DNA of 64,000 nucleotides, from contig CAZEDX010000004.1 in the NCBI GenBank assembly GCA_964511015.1, positions 29,193-93,192 on the forward strand, given 5' to 3'. The notes beneath the pieces were generated by a model that worked only from the letters and a program-made list of their open reading frames with translations, made no database searches and was not told the DNA's origin. This document shows positions 45,899 to 57,642 of the stretch, one piece after another. The translations under genes and the position numbers were made by a program. The number at the start of each line of letters is the position of its first letter. The first letter of the stretch is position 1. Source of the stretch: FEN-1099 sp964511015 (lineage in GTDB: Bacteria > Lernaellota > Lernaellaia > Lernaellales > Lernaellaceae).

Positions 45899-48595
45899 AT
45901 GCGCCGTGTTCTGTTGATCGCCGTACTGTTAGCCGCGTTGTTGCCCACCGCCTCGTGGGCCGCGCCGGTTCGATCGGTCGCATACGTCTATGCGCCCACC
46001 CAGTTTACCTTCGACTTTGTCCGTTTGTTCGACCTGGTCATCGAAGAGTCGGACCGCCCCGATTACTTGCGCATCGTGGCGCCGCGCGAGACGATTCGAC
46101 AGCTCGTGCTGACCGGTTTTGAAGTCGACGTGGTCATCGACGACCTGGACGCGTGGGTGGCCGCGCGCAGCCAGCATATCCGCTCGCTGCCGGTCAAGTC
46201 CTCCTCTTCCAAGGTCACGCTGGACCACTTCCTGGACAACACCGAACTCGGCACCTTCCTCAACGACCTGGCGACGGCCCACCCCGACATCATGTCGGTC
46301 GAAACCATCGGCTCGACCAATCTCGGCAAGCCGCTGTACCTGGTCAAGATCTCCGACAACGTCAGCCTGAACGAAAACGAACCGGCGATCTTCTTTGAGA
46401 ACACCGCCCACGGTGACGAAATCGTGGCCTACACCCAGGGCCTGCACATTATCCAATGGCTGGTCGAGAACTACGGCATCAACTCGGACATCACTGAGGT
46501 GGTGGACAACGACGAGATCTTCTTCGTGCCGCTGACCAACCCCGACGGCAACTACGACGACCCGATCTACGGCCGTTCGCGCTACAACGACAACGGCGTC
46601 GACCTGAACCGCAACAACGGCTACATGTGGGTGACCGGCTCCACTTACGGGCCCTCGCCGCACAGCGAACCCGAAACGCAAGCGCTGCTCAGCGTCTGGG
46701 GCGGCACTCAACCGTTCGTCATCTCGCAGTCCGGCCATTCCGGCACGACGGCGGTCAGCCTGCCGTGGTCGTTTCACTACGACGAGCCGCCCGACTGGGC
46801 CGAAGCCGACTACCTGGGCGAACAGTACTGCTACCCCAACTACTGCGAAGACCCCGACCTGACCGACTGGTTCCAGGGCAGTTGGGGTATGTACCAGATG
46901 AACGGCTCGACCAAAGACCAATACTATGGTTCTTTCGGCGCCATGGCCTGGACTACCGAGATGTCCTACACCAAGGAGCTCAATTGGTCGGAAGCCGCCG
47001 AGATCATCGTGCAGCACGAGCCGGCCATGTTGTTCCTGATGCAAGAAATCCAGCAGGGCCTGCACGGCTCGGTGCTCGACAAGGACTCCGGCGATCCGAT
47101 CGCGGCACTGATTGAAATCGACGGCAAGTGGTCGACCTTCTCCGACGCGGAGGTGGGTGACTTCCACAAGTACCTGCGACCCGGCACCTACGACGTGCGC
47201 ATTTACGCCAACGGCTACGAAGAGTACACCGACAGCGTGTCCATCGCCGAAGGTTCGCCGACACAACTCGACGTCGAACTCGAACCGTCGGCCGACCCGG
47301 TCGCGTTCGCCTGGCGCTGGCTGATCAGCGTCTGCCCCAACGCCGAAGAAACCTCCTCGCACACGATCGACACGCTGGGCCCGCCCGACGGCGAGTTCTA
47401 TTCGCTGGGCAACAACGGCTACGCCATCATCGACCTCGGCCCGGCCGGGATCGATGACGGCGACGGCGCCGACATCGCGGTATACGAAGGCTACAGCGAC
47501 GGCGACGAGAATTTCGCGTTGTACGGCAGCACCGGCGACTATCTCGGTCCATGGACATTGATCGGCAACGGCACCGGCACCTCGAGCTTCGATATCGGCA
47601 CGGCCGGTTTCGGCAACGTGCGGTACGTCAAGATTCTCGACACCGCTGACGAAGATCCGGCCGACGCGGCCGCCTACGACGGCTACGATCTGGATGCGAT
47701 CGGCTCGCCCGGTCTGTTCGCCAGCTTCACTGCCGATCCGACTAGCGGCTCGCCGCCGTTGACCGTGCAGTTCACCGACCTGTCCGGCGGCAACCCCGAA
47801 GCGTGGGAGTGGGATTTCGGCGACGGCAACTCTTCGACCGAACAGAACCCGCAGCACGTCTACGCCAATGAGGGTGTGTACACCGTTTCGTTGACCATCA
47901 CCAAAGACGGCCTCACCAACGAGTTGGTGCGCGAAGACTACATCACCGTCGCCGTCACGGCGCCGGTGGCGGCCTTCAGCGGCACCCCGACGGCGGGCGA
48001 AGCGCCGCTCGAGGTGGCCTTCACCGACGAGTCGACCGGCACGGTCGAATCCTGGGCCTGGCTCTTCGGCGACGGCGGCACCTCGACCGAACAAAACCCG
48101 GTATACACCTACGCCGCCCCTGGCAAATACACGGTGAAACTGACGGTCACCGGCCCCGGCGGCAGCAATCAGAAGACCCGTTTCAACTACATCACGGTCA
48201 CCTGCCCGACGCCGGCCGCCGATTTCGCCGGCGATGTGGTGACCGGGCCGGCCCCGCTGACGGTGAACTTCGCCAACCTGACCGACACGCCGACCGGCTG
48301 CGCTTGCACCTACTCCTGGACCTTCGGCGACGGCGGCACGTCCACTGAGGAGAGCCCGGCGCACATCTATCAGACGCCCGGCACTTACACCGTGGCGCTG
48401 AGAGCCGTGAGCAACGGCGGTTCGGACAACGAACAGAAAGTGGGCTACATCACCGTCACCGGCGATGACGACGACGATCTCGACGACGACAGCGACGCCG
48501 ATGACGACAACGATGACGATGTCGCCCCGACCGACGACGACAACGACGCCGACGAGGCCGGCGGTGACGACGACGACTCCGGTTGCGGGCGCTAG
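45899..48595 (+). CDS. Secreted M14 zinc carboxypeptidase with three PKD domains and Asp-rich GCGR tail
   Basis: 898 residues from ATG 45899, 5 nt after CCCGGAGG. Signal peptide ends ASWA (about 22). M14 active site complete: zinc ligands H171 and E174 in AHGDE, GVDLNRN near 230-240, third ligand H280 in SGHSG, catalytic Glu354 in TTEMS. A carboxypeptidase regulatory domain follows (about 390-465), then a module with NGYAIIDLG and YDLDAIGS (about 470-605). Three PKD domains come next (WDFGDGNSS, AWLFGDGGTS, WTFGDGGTS), then an Asp-rich linker. The last residues are Asp-Ser-Gly-Cys-Gly-Arg, one residue off the GCGC of its relatives. It is the complete paralogue of the gene at 2-1513. Confidence 0.92.
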   Translation: MRRVLLIAVLLAALLPTASWAAPVRSVAYVYAPTQFTFDFVRLFDLVIEESDRPDYLRIVAPRETIRQLVLTGFEVDVVIDDLDAWVAARSQHIRSLPVKSSSSKVTLDHFLDNTELGTFLNDLATAHPDIMSVETIGSTNLGKPLYLVKISDNVSLNENEPAIFFENTAHGDEIVAYTQGLHIIQWLVENYGINSDITEVVDNDEIFFVPLTNPDGNYDDPIYGRSRYNDNGVDLNRNNGYMWVTGSTYGPSPHSEPETQALLSVWGGTQPFVISQSGHSGTTAVSLPWSFHYDEPPDWAEADYLGEQYCYPNYCEDPDLTDWFQGSWGMYQMNGSTKDQYYGSFGAMAWTTEMSYTKELNWSEAAEIIVQHEPAMLFLMQEIQQGLHGSVLDKDSGDPIAALIEIDGKWSTFSDAEVGDFHKYLRPGTYDVRIYANGYEEYTDSVSIAEGSPTQLDVELEPSADPVAFAWRWLISVCPNAEETSSHTIDTLGPPDGEFYSLGNNGYAIIDLGPAGIDDGDGADIAVYEGYSDGDENFALYGSTGDYLGPWTLIGNGTGTSSFDIGTAGFGNVRYVKILDTADEDPADAAAYDGYDLDAIGSPGLFASFTADPTSGSPPLTVQFTDLSGGNPEAWEWDFGDGNSSTEQNPQHVYANEGVYTVSLTITKDGLTNELVREDYITVAVTAPVAAFSGTPTAGEAPLEVAFTDESTGTVESWAWLFGDGGTSTEQNPVYTYAAPGKYTVKLTVTGPGGSNQKTRFNYITVTCPTPAADFAGDVVTGPAPLTVNFANLTDTPTGCACTYSWTFGDGGTSTEESPAHIYQTPGTYTVALRAVSNGGSDNEQKVGYITVTGDDDDDLDDDSDADDDNDDDVAPTDDDNDADEAGGDDDDSGCGR

Positions 48596-48610
48596 CCGCA
48601 TAGGCGGGCC

Positions 48611-50692
<2,082 letters not shown>

Positions 50693-50751
50693 CCCTTTCC
50701 CCGCTTCGCCGCCCGGCATACAATCCGTTCATTCAACCGCGGGAGGCGAAC

Positions 50752-51093
50752 ATGCACATCAAACCGTATCTGGATGTCCCGGGCGTCAAAGTCGTTTCGG
50801 ACGAAGTGCGTGACGTGACGATGCGCATCGTGATCGGCCCCGAACAAGGCGCACCCAATTTCATCATGCGCGTGTTCGAAATCGAACCGGGCGGCTATTC
50901 CTATCTGCACAAGCATGACTTCGAGCACGAGATGTTTTTCCACGCCGGCCGCGGTGAGGTTCTGTTCGAAGACAAAACAGTGGCGGTCGGCCCCGGCACG
51001 GTGGCGTACATCAAGCCCAACGCGCTGCACCAGGTGCGCAACACCGGCACCGAGCGGCTGACCTTCCTCTGCGTGATCCCCAACCGGGAATAG
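50752..51093 (+). CDS. Small cupin-domain protein
   Basis: 113 residues from ATG 50752 behind GGGAGG. One conserved cupin barrel: motif 1 HKHDFEHEMFFHAGRGEV and motif 2 around YIKPNALHQVRN supply the metal-binding His/Glu. It has no extra catalytic domain, so it may be a metal-dependent sugar or ligand-binding cupin. It lies between uvrB and uvrC, 2 bp before uvrC, which is not a usual uvr neighbour. Confidence 0.85.
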   Translation: MHIKPYLDVPGVKVVSDEVRDVTMRIVIGPEQGAPNFIMRVFEIEPGGYSYLHKHDFEHEMFFHAGRGEVLFEDKTVAVGPGTVAYIKPNALHQVRNTGTERLTFLCVIPNRE

Positions 51094-51095
51094 GC

Positions 51096-52925
51096 ATGGA
51101 CGAGGCGCTGCGCCGGAAGCTGGACCTGGTTCCAGGCGATCCCGGCGTTTACCTTTGGAAGGATGAAACCGGGCGCATCATCTACGTCGGCAAGGCGAAG
51201 GTGCTGCGCCACCGCGTGCGCTCGTATTTCCAGAACCTCGACGAAAAAGACCCGAAAACGCTTCGGCTGATCGGCCGCGTGCGCGATGTCGATTGGATCG
51301 TCACGCACACCGAGAAGGAAGCGCTGATCCTCGAAGCGACGCTGATCAAAAGGCACACGCCGCGCTACAACATCCGCCTGCGCGACGACAAGCGGTTTCT
51401 GTGCCTCAAACTCGACACCGCCCACCCGTTCCCGCGGCTGTACCTGGTGCGCCGCATCCAGCGCGACGGCGCCGTCTATTACGGCCCGTTCGACAACGCC
51501 CGCGCGGCGCGCGAAACCCTGCGCTTCGCCAACGTGAACTTCCCCGTGCGCAAATGCTCCGACCAGCAGTTCGCCGGCCGCACCCGGCCGTGCATTCAAC
51601 ACCAGATCCACCGCTGCCGCGCGCCGTGCGTCGGGCTGATCGACCGCGAGGCCTACGCCGCTATCGTGCAGCAGGTGCGCGCCTTCTTCGCCGGCCAACT
51701 GCCCGACATCATTCCGGAACTGCGCGCCGAGATGGAACGGTTATCGGCGGCGCTGCAGTTCGAAGAGGCGGCGGCGATCCGCGACCGCATCGAGGCCATC
51801 GAGCAGACACTGTCCCGCCAGCAAGCCGCGCGGCCGACACTGGTCGACAGCGACGTGTTCGGCTTCTACCGCGAAGGCGCGGCGGTGGTGATCGTCTGCC
51901 TGTTCGTCCGCGCCGGCGCGATCATCGGCCAGCGCGTCTTCCCGTTCAAAGGACAGGAAGACGACAGCCCGGTCGTACTGGCGCAATTGCTCGGCCAGTA
52001 CTACTCGCAAGACAACTACCTGCCGCGCGAGGTGCTGCTGCCCTTTGAACCCGAAGGCGGCATCGAGTTGTTCGCCGACTGGCTGAGCGAACAGGCCCGG
52101 GTGAAGGTCGCCCTGCGGGTGCCGCAACGGGGCGAAGGCCGCGAGCTGGCCGACATGGCGAATCTCAACGCCCACCGGCAGTTCGAAGTGCGGCAAAGCC
52201 AGCTCGTCAGCGCCGACGACGTGCTCGATGAACTGCGCGCCAAACTGCATCTGCCGCGCACGCCGGAGACCATCGAGTGTTTCGACATCAGTAACATCTC
52301 CGGCACGCTGGCCGTGGCGTCGCTGGTGCGGTTCGCGCAGGGCGAGCCCGACAAAGCGGGCTACCGCCGCTTCCGCATCCGGCTGCCCAACGAGCCGAAC
52401 GACTACGCCATGATGCGCGAGGTGCTGTCGCGCCGCCTGGCCCGCGGCGTCGCCGAAGGCAACTTGCCCGACTTGCTGTTGGTGGACGGCGGCAAGGGGC
52501 AACTCAACATTGCCGTCGAAGTGCTCGCCGAGTTCCACCAGACGGCGCAGCCGGTGGCGGCGATCACCAAGATCAAAGACCTCGAGCCCGGCGAAACCGG
52601 CGCGCACGACAAGGTCTACCTGCCCGGCCGCAAGAACGCGGTCACCTTCCGGGCGAACAACAACGCGCTGCTGTTGTTGCAGCGGGTGCGCGACGAAAGC
52701 CACCGCTTTGCGATCGAGTACCACCGCCTGTTGCGGTCCAAAAAAATCACCGCCAGCGAGTTGGACGAAGTTCCCGGCTTGGGCGGCGTGAAAAAGAAAG
52801 CCCTCCTCCGCGTGTTCGGCAGCGTCAAACGCGTGCGCGAAGCGACGCTGGACGAACTGGCCGCCGTGCCCGGCATCGGGCCCAAGCTGGCCGAGGCCAT
52901 CCACCAACACCTGCTGACGAGATGA
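51096..52925 (+). CDS. uvrC: UvrABC excinuclease subunit C
   Basis: 609 residues. GIY-YIG domain near the start (GVYLWKDETGRIIYVGKAK), UvrB-interaction motif (about 200-235: AEMERLSAALQFEEAAAIRDRI), RNase H-like endonuclease domain with ECFDISNISG and LLVDGGKGQL, and two C-terminal helix-hairpin-helix motifs (VPGLGGVKKKALL and VPGIGPKLAEAI). Makes both incisions in excision repair. It overlaps comEC by ATGA. Confidence 0.97.
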   Translation: MDEALRRKLDLVPGDPGVYLWKDETGRIIYVGKAKVLRHRVRSYFQNLDEKDPKTLRLIGRVRDVDWIVTHTEKEALILEATLIKRHTPRYNIRLRDDKRFLCLKLDTAHPFPRLYLVRRIQRDGAVYYGPFDNARAARETLRFANVNFPVRKCSDQQFAGRTRPCIQHQIHRCRAPCVGLIDREAYAAIVQQVRAFFAGQLPDIIPELRAEMERLSAALQFEEAAAIRDRIEAIEQTLSRQQAARPTLVDSDVFGFYREGAAVVIVCLFVRAGAIIGQRVFPFKGQEDDSPVVLAQLLGQYYSQDNYLPREVLLPFEPEGGIELFADWLSEQARVKVALRVPQRGEGRELADMANLNAHRQFEVRQSQLVSADDVLDELRAKLHLPRTPETIECFDISNISGTLAVASLVRFAQGEPDKAGYRRFRIRLPNEPNDYAMMREVLSRRLARGVAEGNLPDLLLVDGGKGQLNIAVEVLAEFHQTAQPVAAITKIKDLEPGETGAHDKVYLPGRKNAVTFRANNNALLLLQRVRDESHRFAIEYHRLLRSKKITASELDEVPGLGGVKKKALLRVFGSVKRVREATLDELAAVPGIGPKLAEAIHQHLLTR

Positions 52926-55378
52926 CCGCGCGGCCGCTATTCACCGCCGCGCTCGCGTTGGCCGCCGGCTTAGCCGTGGGCCGCTACATGAGGACGTCGT
53001 GGTGGCTGGCGGCTCTGCCGCTCGCCCTCGCCGTCGTCGGCTGGATCACCGGCTTCGTGCGCCACCGCGCCCGCTGGCGGTTTGCCGCGGCGATCGTGAT
53101 CGGGTTCGGCGCCGGCCTGCTGCGCATCGCGCCGATCGCTCACCCGCAATTGCCGCCGAACCATATTCTGCATTGGGTCGACCAGGGTCCGTTCCGCGTG
53201 GAAGGGACGATCCTTTCGACCACGCCGCCCGGGCTGAACGGGGACGTGTCGCTGACGCTGGCCGTGCGGCAGGTCTGGCGCTCGGCCACCGACTGGACGC
53301 CCGCCGAAGGCCGCCTGCTGGTGCACATCCGCCGCGATGCGCCGCCGCTCGGCCGCGGTGACGTAATTGTGTTGCGCACCGACATCCGCCGCGTCACCAC
53401 CTATCGTTCGCCGGGAGCCTTCGACCGCATCTGGTGGCTGGGCGGCGACGGCATCTACGCCACCGGCTACCTGCGCGACGGCGATCATCTCGATCTCGTG
53501 CAGCGCGGAAAACCGGGCCTCCTGCAACTCGTCGAACGCGTCCGCGCCTACGTTCGCGCCGCGGCTCTGCGCGGCCCGCCCGAACGCGCGGCCACAGTGC
53601 TGGCGCTGGTGCTCGGCGACCAGAGCCGGCTCGACCGCGAACTCGTCCGCGCCTTTCAGGCCACCGGCATCATCCACCTTCTGTCGATCTCGGGCCTGCA
53701 CGTGTCCGGTCTGGCGGGCCTGGTCTTCTTCCTCGGCTGGGCGATACTGGCGCGGCTCGGCCGCCTGCCGCTGCGCACGCGCGTCGACCGCTGGGCGGCG
53801 CTGATCGCCCTGCCGTTTCCCATCGCCTATGCGCTGCTGGCCGGCGGCATGGTCAGCGTGGTGCGCGCTTGCGTGATGTACCTGGCGCTGATCGTCGGCC
53901 TGCTCATCGGCCGGCGACGCGATCTCTACTCCGCCGTCGCCCTGGCCGCGATCGTGGTGCTGCTCTATCAACCGGCGTCGCTGTGGACCAAAGGCTTCCA
54001 ATTCAGTTTCGCCGCGGTATGGGGAATGATCTACTACCGCCCGGCGGTGTCCGCCTTTGCCGCCCGGGCGACGCTGGCCCAGCAGCTTTTGTCGCCGCGG
54101 TGGCTCACCCGCCGCCGGCGCGACTTCCTGAGCATGGCCGGCTTCTCCTTGGCCGCCTTCGCCGCCACGGCGCCGGTCTCGCTGTGGCACTTTGGTTACG
54201 TTGCCCCACTGGGTATCGTGGCCAACATCGGTGCGATCCCGCTGTTCAATTTGTTGGTCGTGCCGCCGCTACTGTTCGGCACCGCGCTATTGCCGTTCAG
54301 CGAGCCGCTGGCACAGGTTGGTTGGGCCTTCGGCACGGCGGCGCTGGATCAAGTCTTCGGCTTTGCGTTGTTGCTCGAGCGGCTCGGACCGCGATTGTGG
54401 CTGCTCGGCCGGCCCACCTGGTGGGAAATGATCGCACTGGGCGCGGTACTGGTGGCGGCGCCGCACTGGCGCCGGCGGGGGGCGCAAACCGTGCTGGCCG
54501 CGTCGCTGCTGACGCTGCTCGTCACGCCGGCCTTCTTGTGGTGGCAGAACCGCGCGCGGGATCACCTGGCGGTCACCATGATCGATGTCCACCAAGGCTT
54601 GTCGGTACTGGTGGAAACGCCGGGTGGCAAGCGACTGCTGTTCGATGGCGGCGGCGAGTCGTTTTCGGATTTCGACGTCGGCCGCGCCGCGGTGGTGCCG
54701 CTGCTGTCCGCCCGCCGCATCGGCCGGCTGGATGTCGTAGTCGCCTCGCACGCCCACCCGGACCACTACCGGGGTCTGGCCGCCGTACTCGACAGCGTTC
54801 CGGTCGGCGAAGTCTGGGCCGCGCGACCACACCATTACCTGAACGGCAGCGGTCCGTATTTCTTTCTGCTTGATCAAGCCCGGCGTCGCGGCATACCGGT
54901 TCGGTGGCTTGACACTACCACTGCTCCTCTGCGTCTGGGCAAGGCCGAAATCGGGGTCCTTAATCCACCTCCAGAGCCGCCTACCGACTGGTCGGTAAAC
55001 GACCAATCGATCATGCTGTGTATCAAATTGGGGGCCGATTCGGTGCTGTTAACGGCCGATGCCGGCGGCCCCGCCGAGGCTCGTTTGTTGGCCGAAGGAG
55101 CGCCGTTACATACAGACCTGATTCAGGTCGCGCACCACGGTTCGGCAACCGCCAGTTCGCCGCTATTTGTTTCTCGCGTGTCGCCAAAATACGCTTTGAT
55201 TTCATATGGTTGTTACAACCGTTGGGGACACCCCGCAACTGAAGTAGTACAACGCTGGAAAGCGGCCGGAGCGTCCGTAATCGCAACCGAAAACGGCACG
55301 ATTCGGTGCAGTGCCGAAGGGGGTTGGACCTGTCGATCGCTAGCTCCGGCTACGCTGGATGTCAATCGGCCATATTGA
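52922..55378 (+). CDS. comEC: ComEC/Rec2 DNA-uptake channel
   Basis: 818 residues with many transmembrane helices. The Competence domain has ATGIIHLLSISGLHVSGL. The C-terminal metallo-beta-lactamase-like domain has VASHAHPDHYRG, LTADAGGPAEARLL and VAHHGSATASS. ComEC transports single-stranded DNA across the inner membrane in natural transformation. Translationally coupled to uvrC (ATGA). Confidence 0.94.
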   Translation: MTARPLFTAALALAAGLAVGRYMRTSWWLAALPLALAVVGWITGFVRHRARWRFAAAIVIGFGAGLLRIAPIAHPQLPPNHILHWVDQGPFRVEGTILSTTPPGLNGDVSLTLAVRQVWRSATDWTPAEGRLLVHIRRDAPPLGRGDVIVLRTDIRRVTTYRSPGAFDRIWWLGGDGIYATGYLRDGDHLDLVQRGKPGLLQLVERVRAYVRAAALRGPPERAATVLALVLGDQSRLDRELVRAFQATGIIHLLSISGLHVSGLAGLVFFLGWAILARLGRLPLRTRVDRWAALIALPFPIAYALLAGGMVSVVRACVMYLALIVGLLIGRRRDLYSAVALAAIVVLLYQPASLWTKGFQFSFAAVWGMIYYRPAVSAFAARATLAQQLLSPRWLTRRRRDFLSMAGFSLAAFAATAPVSLWHFGYVAPLGIVANIGAIPLFNLLVVPPLLFGTALLPFSEPLAQVGWAFGTAALDQVFGFALLLERLGPRLWLLGRPTWWEMIALGAVLVAAPHWRRRGAQTVLAASLLTLLVTPAFLWWQNRARDHLAVTMIDVHQGLSVLVETPGGKRLLFDGGGESFSDFDVGRAAVVPLLSARRIGRLDVVVASHAHPDHYRGLAAVLDSVPVGEVWAARPHHYLNGSGPYFFLLDQARRRGIPVRWLDTTTAPLRLGKAEIGVLNPPPEPPTDWSVNDQSIMLCIKLGADSVLLTADAGGPAEARLLAEGAPLHTDLIQVAHHGSATASSPLFVSRVSPKYALISYGCYNRWGHPATEVVQRWKAAGASVIATENGTIRCSAEGGWTCRSLAPATLDVNRPY

Positions 55379-55407
55379 AGATATCAAATCAGATAAAGAA
55401 GTGCACC

Positions 55408-55436
55408 TTGACTTGTCGGCCCGATCACCTTATACC
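55408..55436 (+). promoter_or_regulatory. Sigma-70-type promoter
   Basis: TTGACT (55408-55413), a 17-bp spacer and TATACC (55431-55436), 38 bp before the TolC-like start. It probably drives the tolC-kdsB-kdsD-mutM run. Confidence 0.5.
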
Positions 55437-55473
55437 ATGCGAACTGTTCGAACTTGAGGAGTGAGGCGCGCCG

Positions 55474-56862
55474 ATGAAACGCCATTTATGGATTCCGTTA
55501 TTGCTTTCCGCGCTGTGTGTGGTTTCCCTGGCTCTGGTCGCGGCTGAAGAACCGGTCAGCCCAGACGGCGCTCCTCTGCGCCTGAACGTGCAGAAGGCGG
55601 TCGAACTGGCCGTGGCCCACAATGAGGTGGTGTTGATCGCCGACGAGCAGATCAACGAGGCCGAGGGCACATACACCCAATACGCCGCCGATGCCTTCCC
55701 CCAGTTGTCGGGCACGGTCAACTACACGCGCAACATTGAGCGGATGTACCAATGGTACGACATGACCCAACTCAATCCGCTGATGACCGCCATGGGTTTG
55801 CCGACCCTCAAGCCGGAAAAGGTCTATCTCACCAATTCGCACGCGTGGGATTTCCGGCTCATGTTGAGCCAGAACATTTTCACCTTCGGCCGCATCAGCA
55901 ACGCGTTGGCGTTGGGCGACATCTCCAAGCGCCTGGCCCGCGAAGGGCGCGAGGTGGCGGTGCAGGACGTGATCGTAACGGCCAAAAAGTCCTTCTACAC
56001 GGCGTTGTTCGCCAAGGAAGCGCTGGTGGTCACGCGCGCCAATCTCGACCGCATCGTCGAGCAGCGCGACATGGTCAAGTCGAAGGTGGCGCAGGGCGTC
56101 ATGAGCCGGTTCGATTTGTTGGTCGTCGAGTCGGAAGTCGCCGCCGCGCGACCGCGGGTGCTCGAGGCCGAGAACAACGTCTTGTTGACCACCCAGGCGT
56201 TGTTGAACGTGATCGGTGAGCCGCTCAACCGCGCCGTGCAGCTCGACGGCCAACTCGGCTTCGCCGCGCTGACCGAAAGCACGCCCGATCTGGTGGCCGC
56301 GTCGCTGCGGGCGCGTCCCGAATTGCAGGCGCTGCAACTGCAGGAAGACCTGTACGACACCTCCTACAAACTGTTCCGCGCCAACTACTTTCCGGCCATT
56401 TCGGCCAACGCCGCCGCCGCGCGCACGGGCGGCACCGATGCGCACATCTGGCCGGACGATCCGGAAGAAGAACTGCAGCCCTCGCTGTCGTTCGGCGTCA
56501 CGCTGTACGTGCCGTTGTTCGACGGCCTGCGCAACTACGGACAGATGAAGCAGATGCTGGCCAAGAAGCGCCAGGCGATGCTGCAGCGGCAGCAGGTCGC
56601 GCGCGGCATCGAAATGCAGGTGACGGCGCTGGTCAGCCAGATCAAGTTGCAGGAGCAGATCTACCAGGCCGATCTGGAAGCGCTCAAAGTGGCGCAGGAA
56701 GCCTACAAGTTAACCACGCTCCGTTTTGAAAGCGGCTTGAGCACGCGGCTGGAAGTCACCGACGCCCGCACTACCTTGAACAACGTGCAGCTCGGCGTGC
56801 TCGGCGCGTTGTATAATCTCAACAGCGCGCGGGCGGATCTCGACCGCGCCCTGGGGCGGTAG
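55474..56862 (+). CDS. TolC-family outer-membrane efflux channel
   Basis: 462 residues. A signal peptide (about 1-24) is followed by two outer-membrane efflux protein repeats: ALRLNVQKAVELAVAHNEVVLIADEQINEAEG at the start and the second repeat from about 255. It forms the outer-membrane tunnel for tripartite efflux or type I secretion. No inner-membrane pump or adaptor follows; instead KDO genes do. Confidence 0.9.
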   Translation: MKRHLWIPLLLSALCVVSLALVAAEEPVSPDGAPLRLNVQKAVELAVAHNEVVLIADEQINEAEGTYTQYAADAFPQLSGTVNYTRNIERMYQWYDMTQLNPLMTAMGLPTLKPEKVYLTNSHAWDFRLMLSQNIFTFGRISNALALGDISKRLAREGREVAVQDVIVTAKKSFYTALFAKEALVVTRANLDRIVEQRDMVKSKVAQGVMSRFDLLVVESEVAAARPRVLEAENNVLLTTQALLNVIGEPLNRAVQLDGQLGFAALTESTPDLVAASLRARPELQALQLQEDLYDTSYKLFRANYFPAISANAAAARTGGTDAHIWPDDPEEELQPSLSFGVTLYVPLFDGLRNYGQMKQMLAKKRQAMLQRQQVARGIEMQVTALVSQIKLQEQIYQADLEALKVAQEAYKLTTLRFESGLSTRLEVTDARTTLNNVQLGVLGALYNLNSARADLDRALGR

Positions 56863-56867
56863 CACCG

Positions 56868-57641
56868 ATGAAAGTCATAGCCGTCATTCCAGCCCGCTAC
56901 GCCAGCGTGCGATTGCCGGGCAAAGCGCTGGCGGACATCGCCGGCCGGCCGATGATCGCGCACGTGTACGAGCGGGTCGCCAAGTCCACCGCGTTGGCGG
57001 CGGTGATCGTCGCCACCGACGACGAACGCGTCGCCGCGCCGGTGCGCGCCATGGGCGGCCGGGTCGTGATGACCCGCGCCGATCACGCCAGCGGCACCGA
57101 CCGCATCGCCGAAGTGGCGCAATCGCTCGACGCCGATCTGATCATCAACGTGCAGGGCGACGAGCCGCTGTTCAAATCGCAGATGATCGACGACGCCCTC
57201 GCCCCGTTCCAACAACACGGCGATCTGCGCTTCGGCACGCTGCGCGCACTGATCCGCGAGACCGACGACATCTTCGACCCCAACTGCGTCAAGGTCGTGG
57301 TCGACCAGCATGATTTCGCGCTCTACTTTTCGCGCTCACCCTTGCCTTTCGTGCGCGGGTTGATGAGCCTTTACGGCGAACGGCCGACCATCGCCGGCCT
57401 ACCCGGCGAGCGGCCGCCGTTCTACAAGCATCTGGGCCTATACGTCTACCGGCGCGACTTCCTGCTCGAATACGCCGGCTGGCCCCAGGGCTTGCTGGAA
57501 AAGGCGGAACGGCTCGAGCAATTGCGCGCCCTCGAACACGGCGTGCGCATCGCCTGCCCGTTGACCGTACACGAGACCACCAGCGTCGACACGCCCAACG
57601 ACCTCCAGCGCGTTAAGGCGCTGATGGAAAGCGGGATGTGA
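56868..57641 (+). CDS. kdsB: 3-deoxy-manno-octulosonate cytidylyltransferase
   Basis: 257 residues. VIPARYASVRLPGKAL (nucleotide loop), DHASGTDRIAEV, NVQGDEPL and PFYKHLGLYVYRRDFL are all typical KdsB motifs. Activates KDO as CMP-KDO for LPS inner core. Six bp after the TolC-like gene and 1 bp before kdsD. Confidence 0.96.
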   Translation: MKVIAVIPARYASVRLPGKALADIAGRPMIAHVYERVAKSTALAAVIVATDDERVAAPVRAMGGRVVMTRADHASGTDRIAEVAQSLDADLIINVQGDEPLFKSQMIDDALAPFQQHGDLRFGTLRALIRETDDIFDPNCVKVVVDQHDFALYFSRSPLPFVRGLMSLYGERPTIAGLPGERPPFYKHLGLYVYRRDFLLEYAGWPQGLLEKAERLEQLRALEHGVRIACPLTVHETTSVDTPNDLQRVKALMESGM

Positions 57642-57642
57642 T

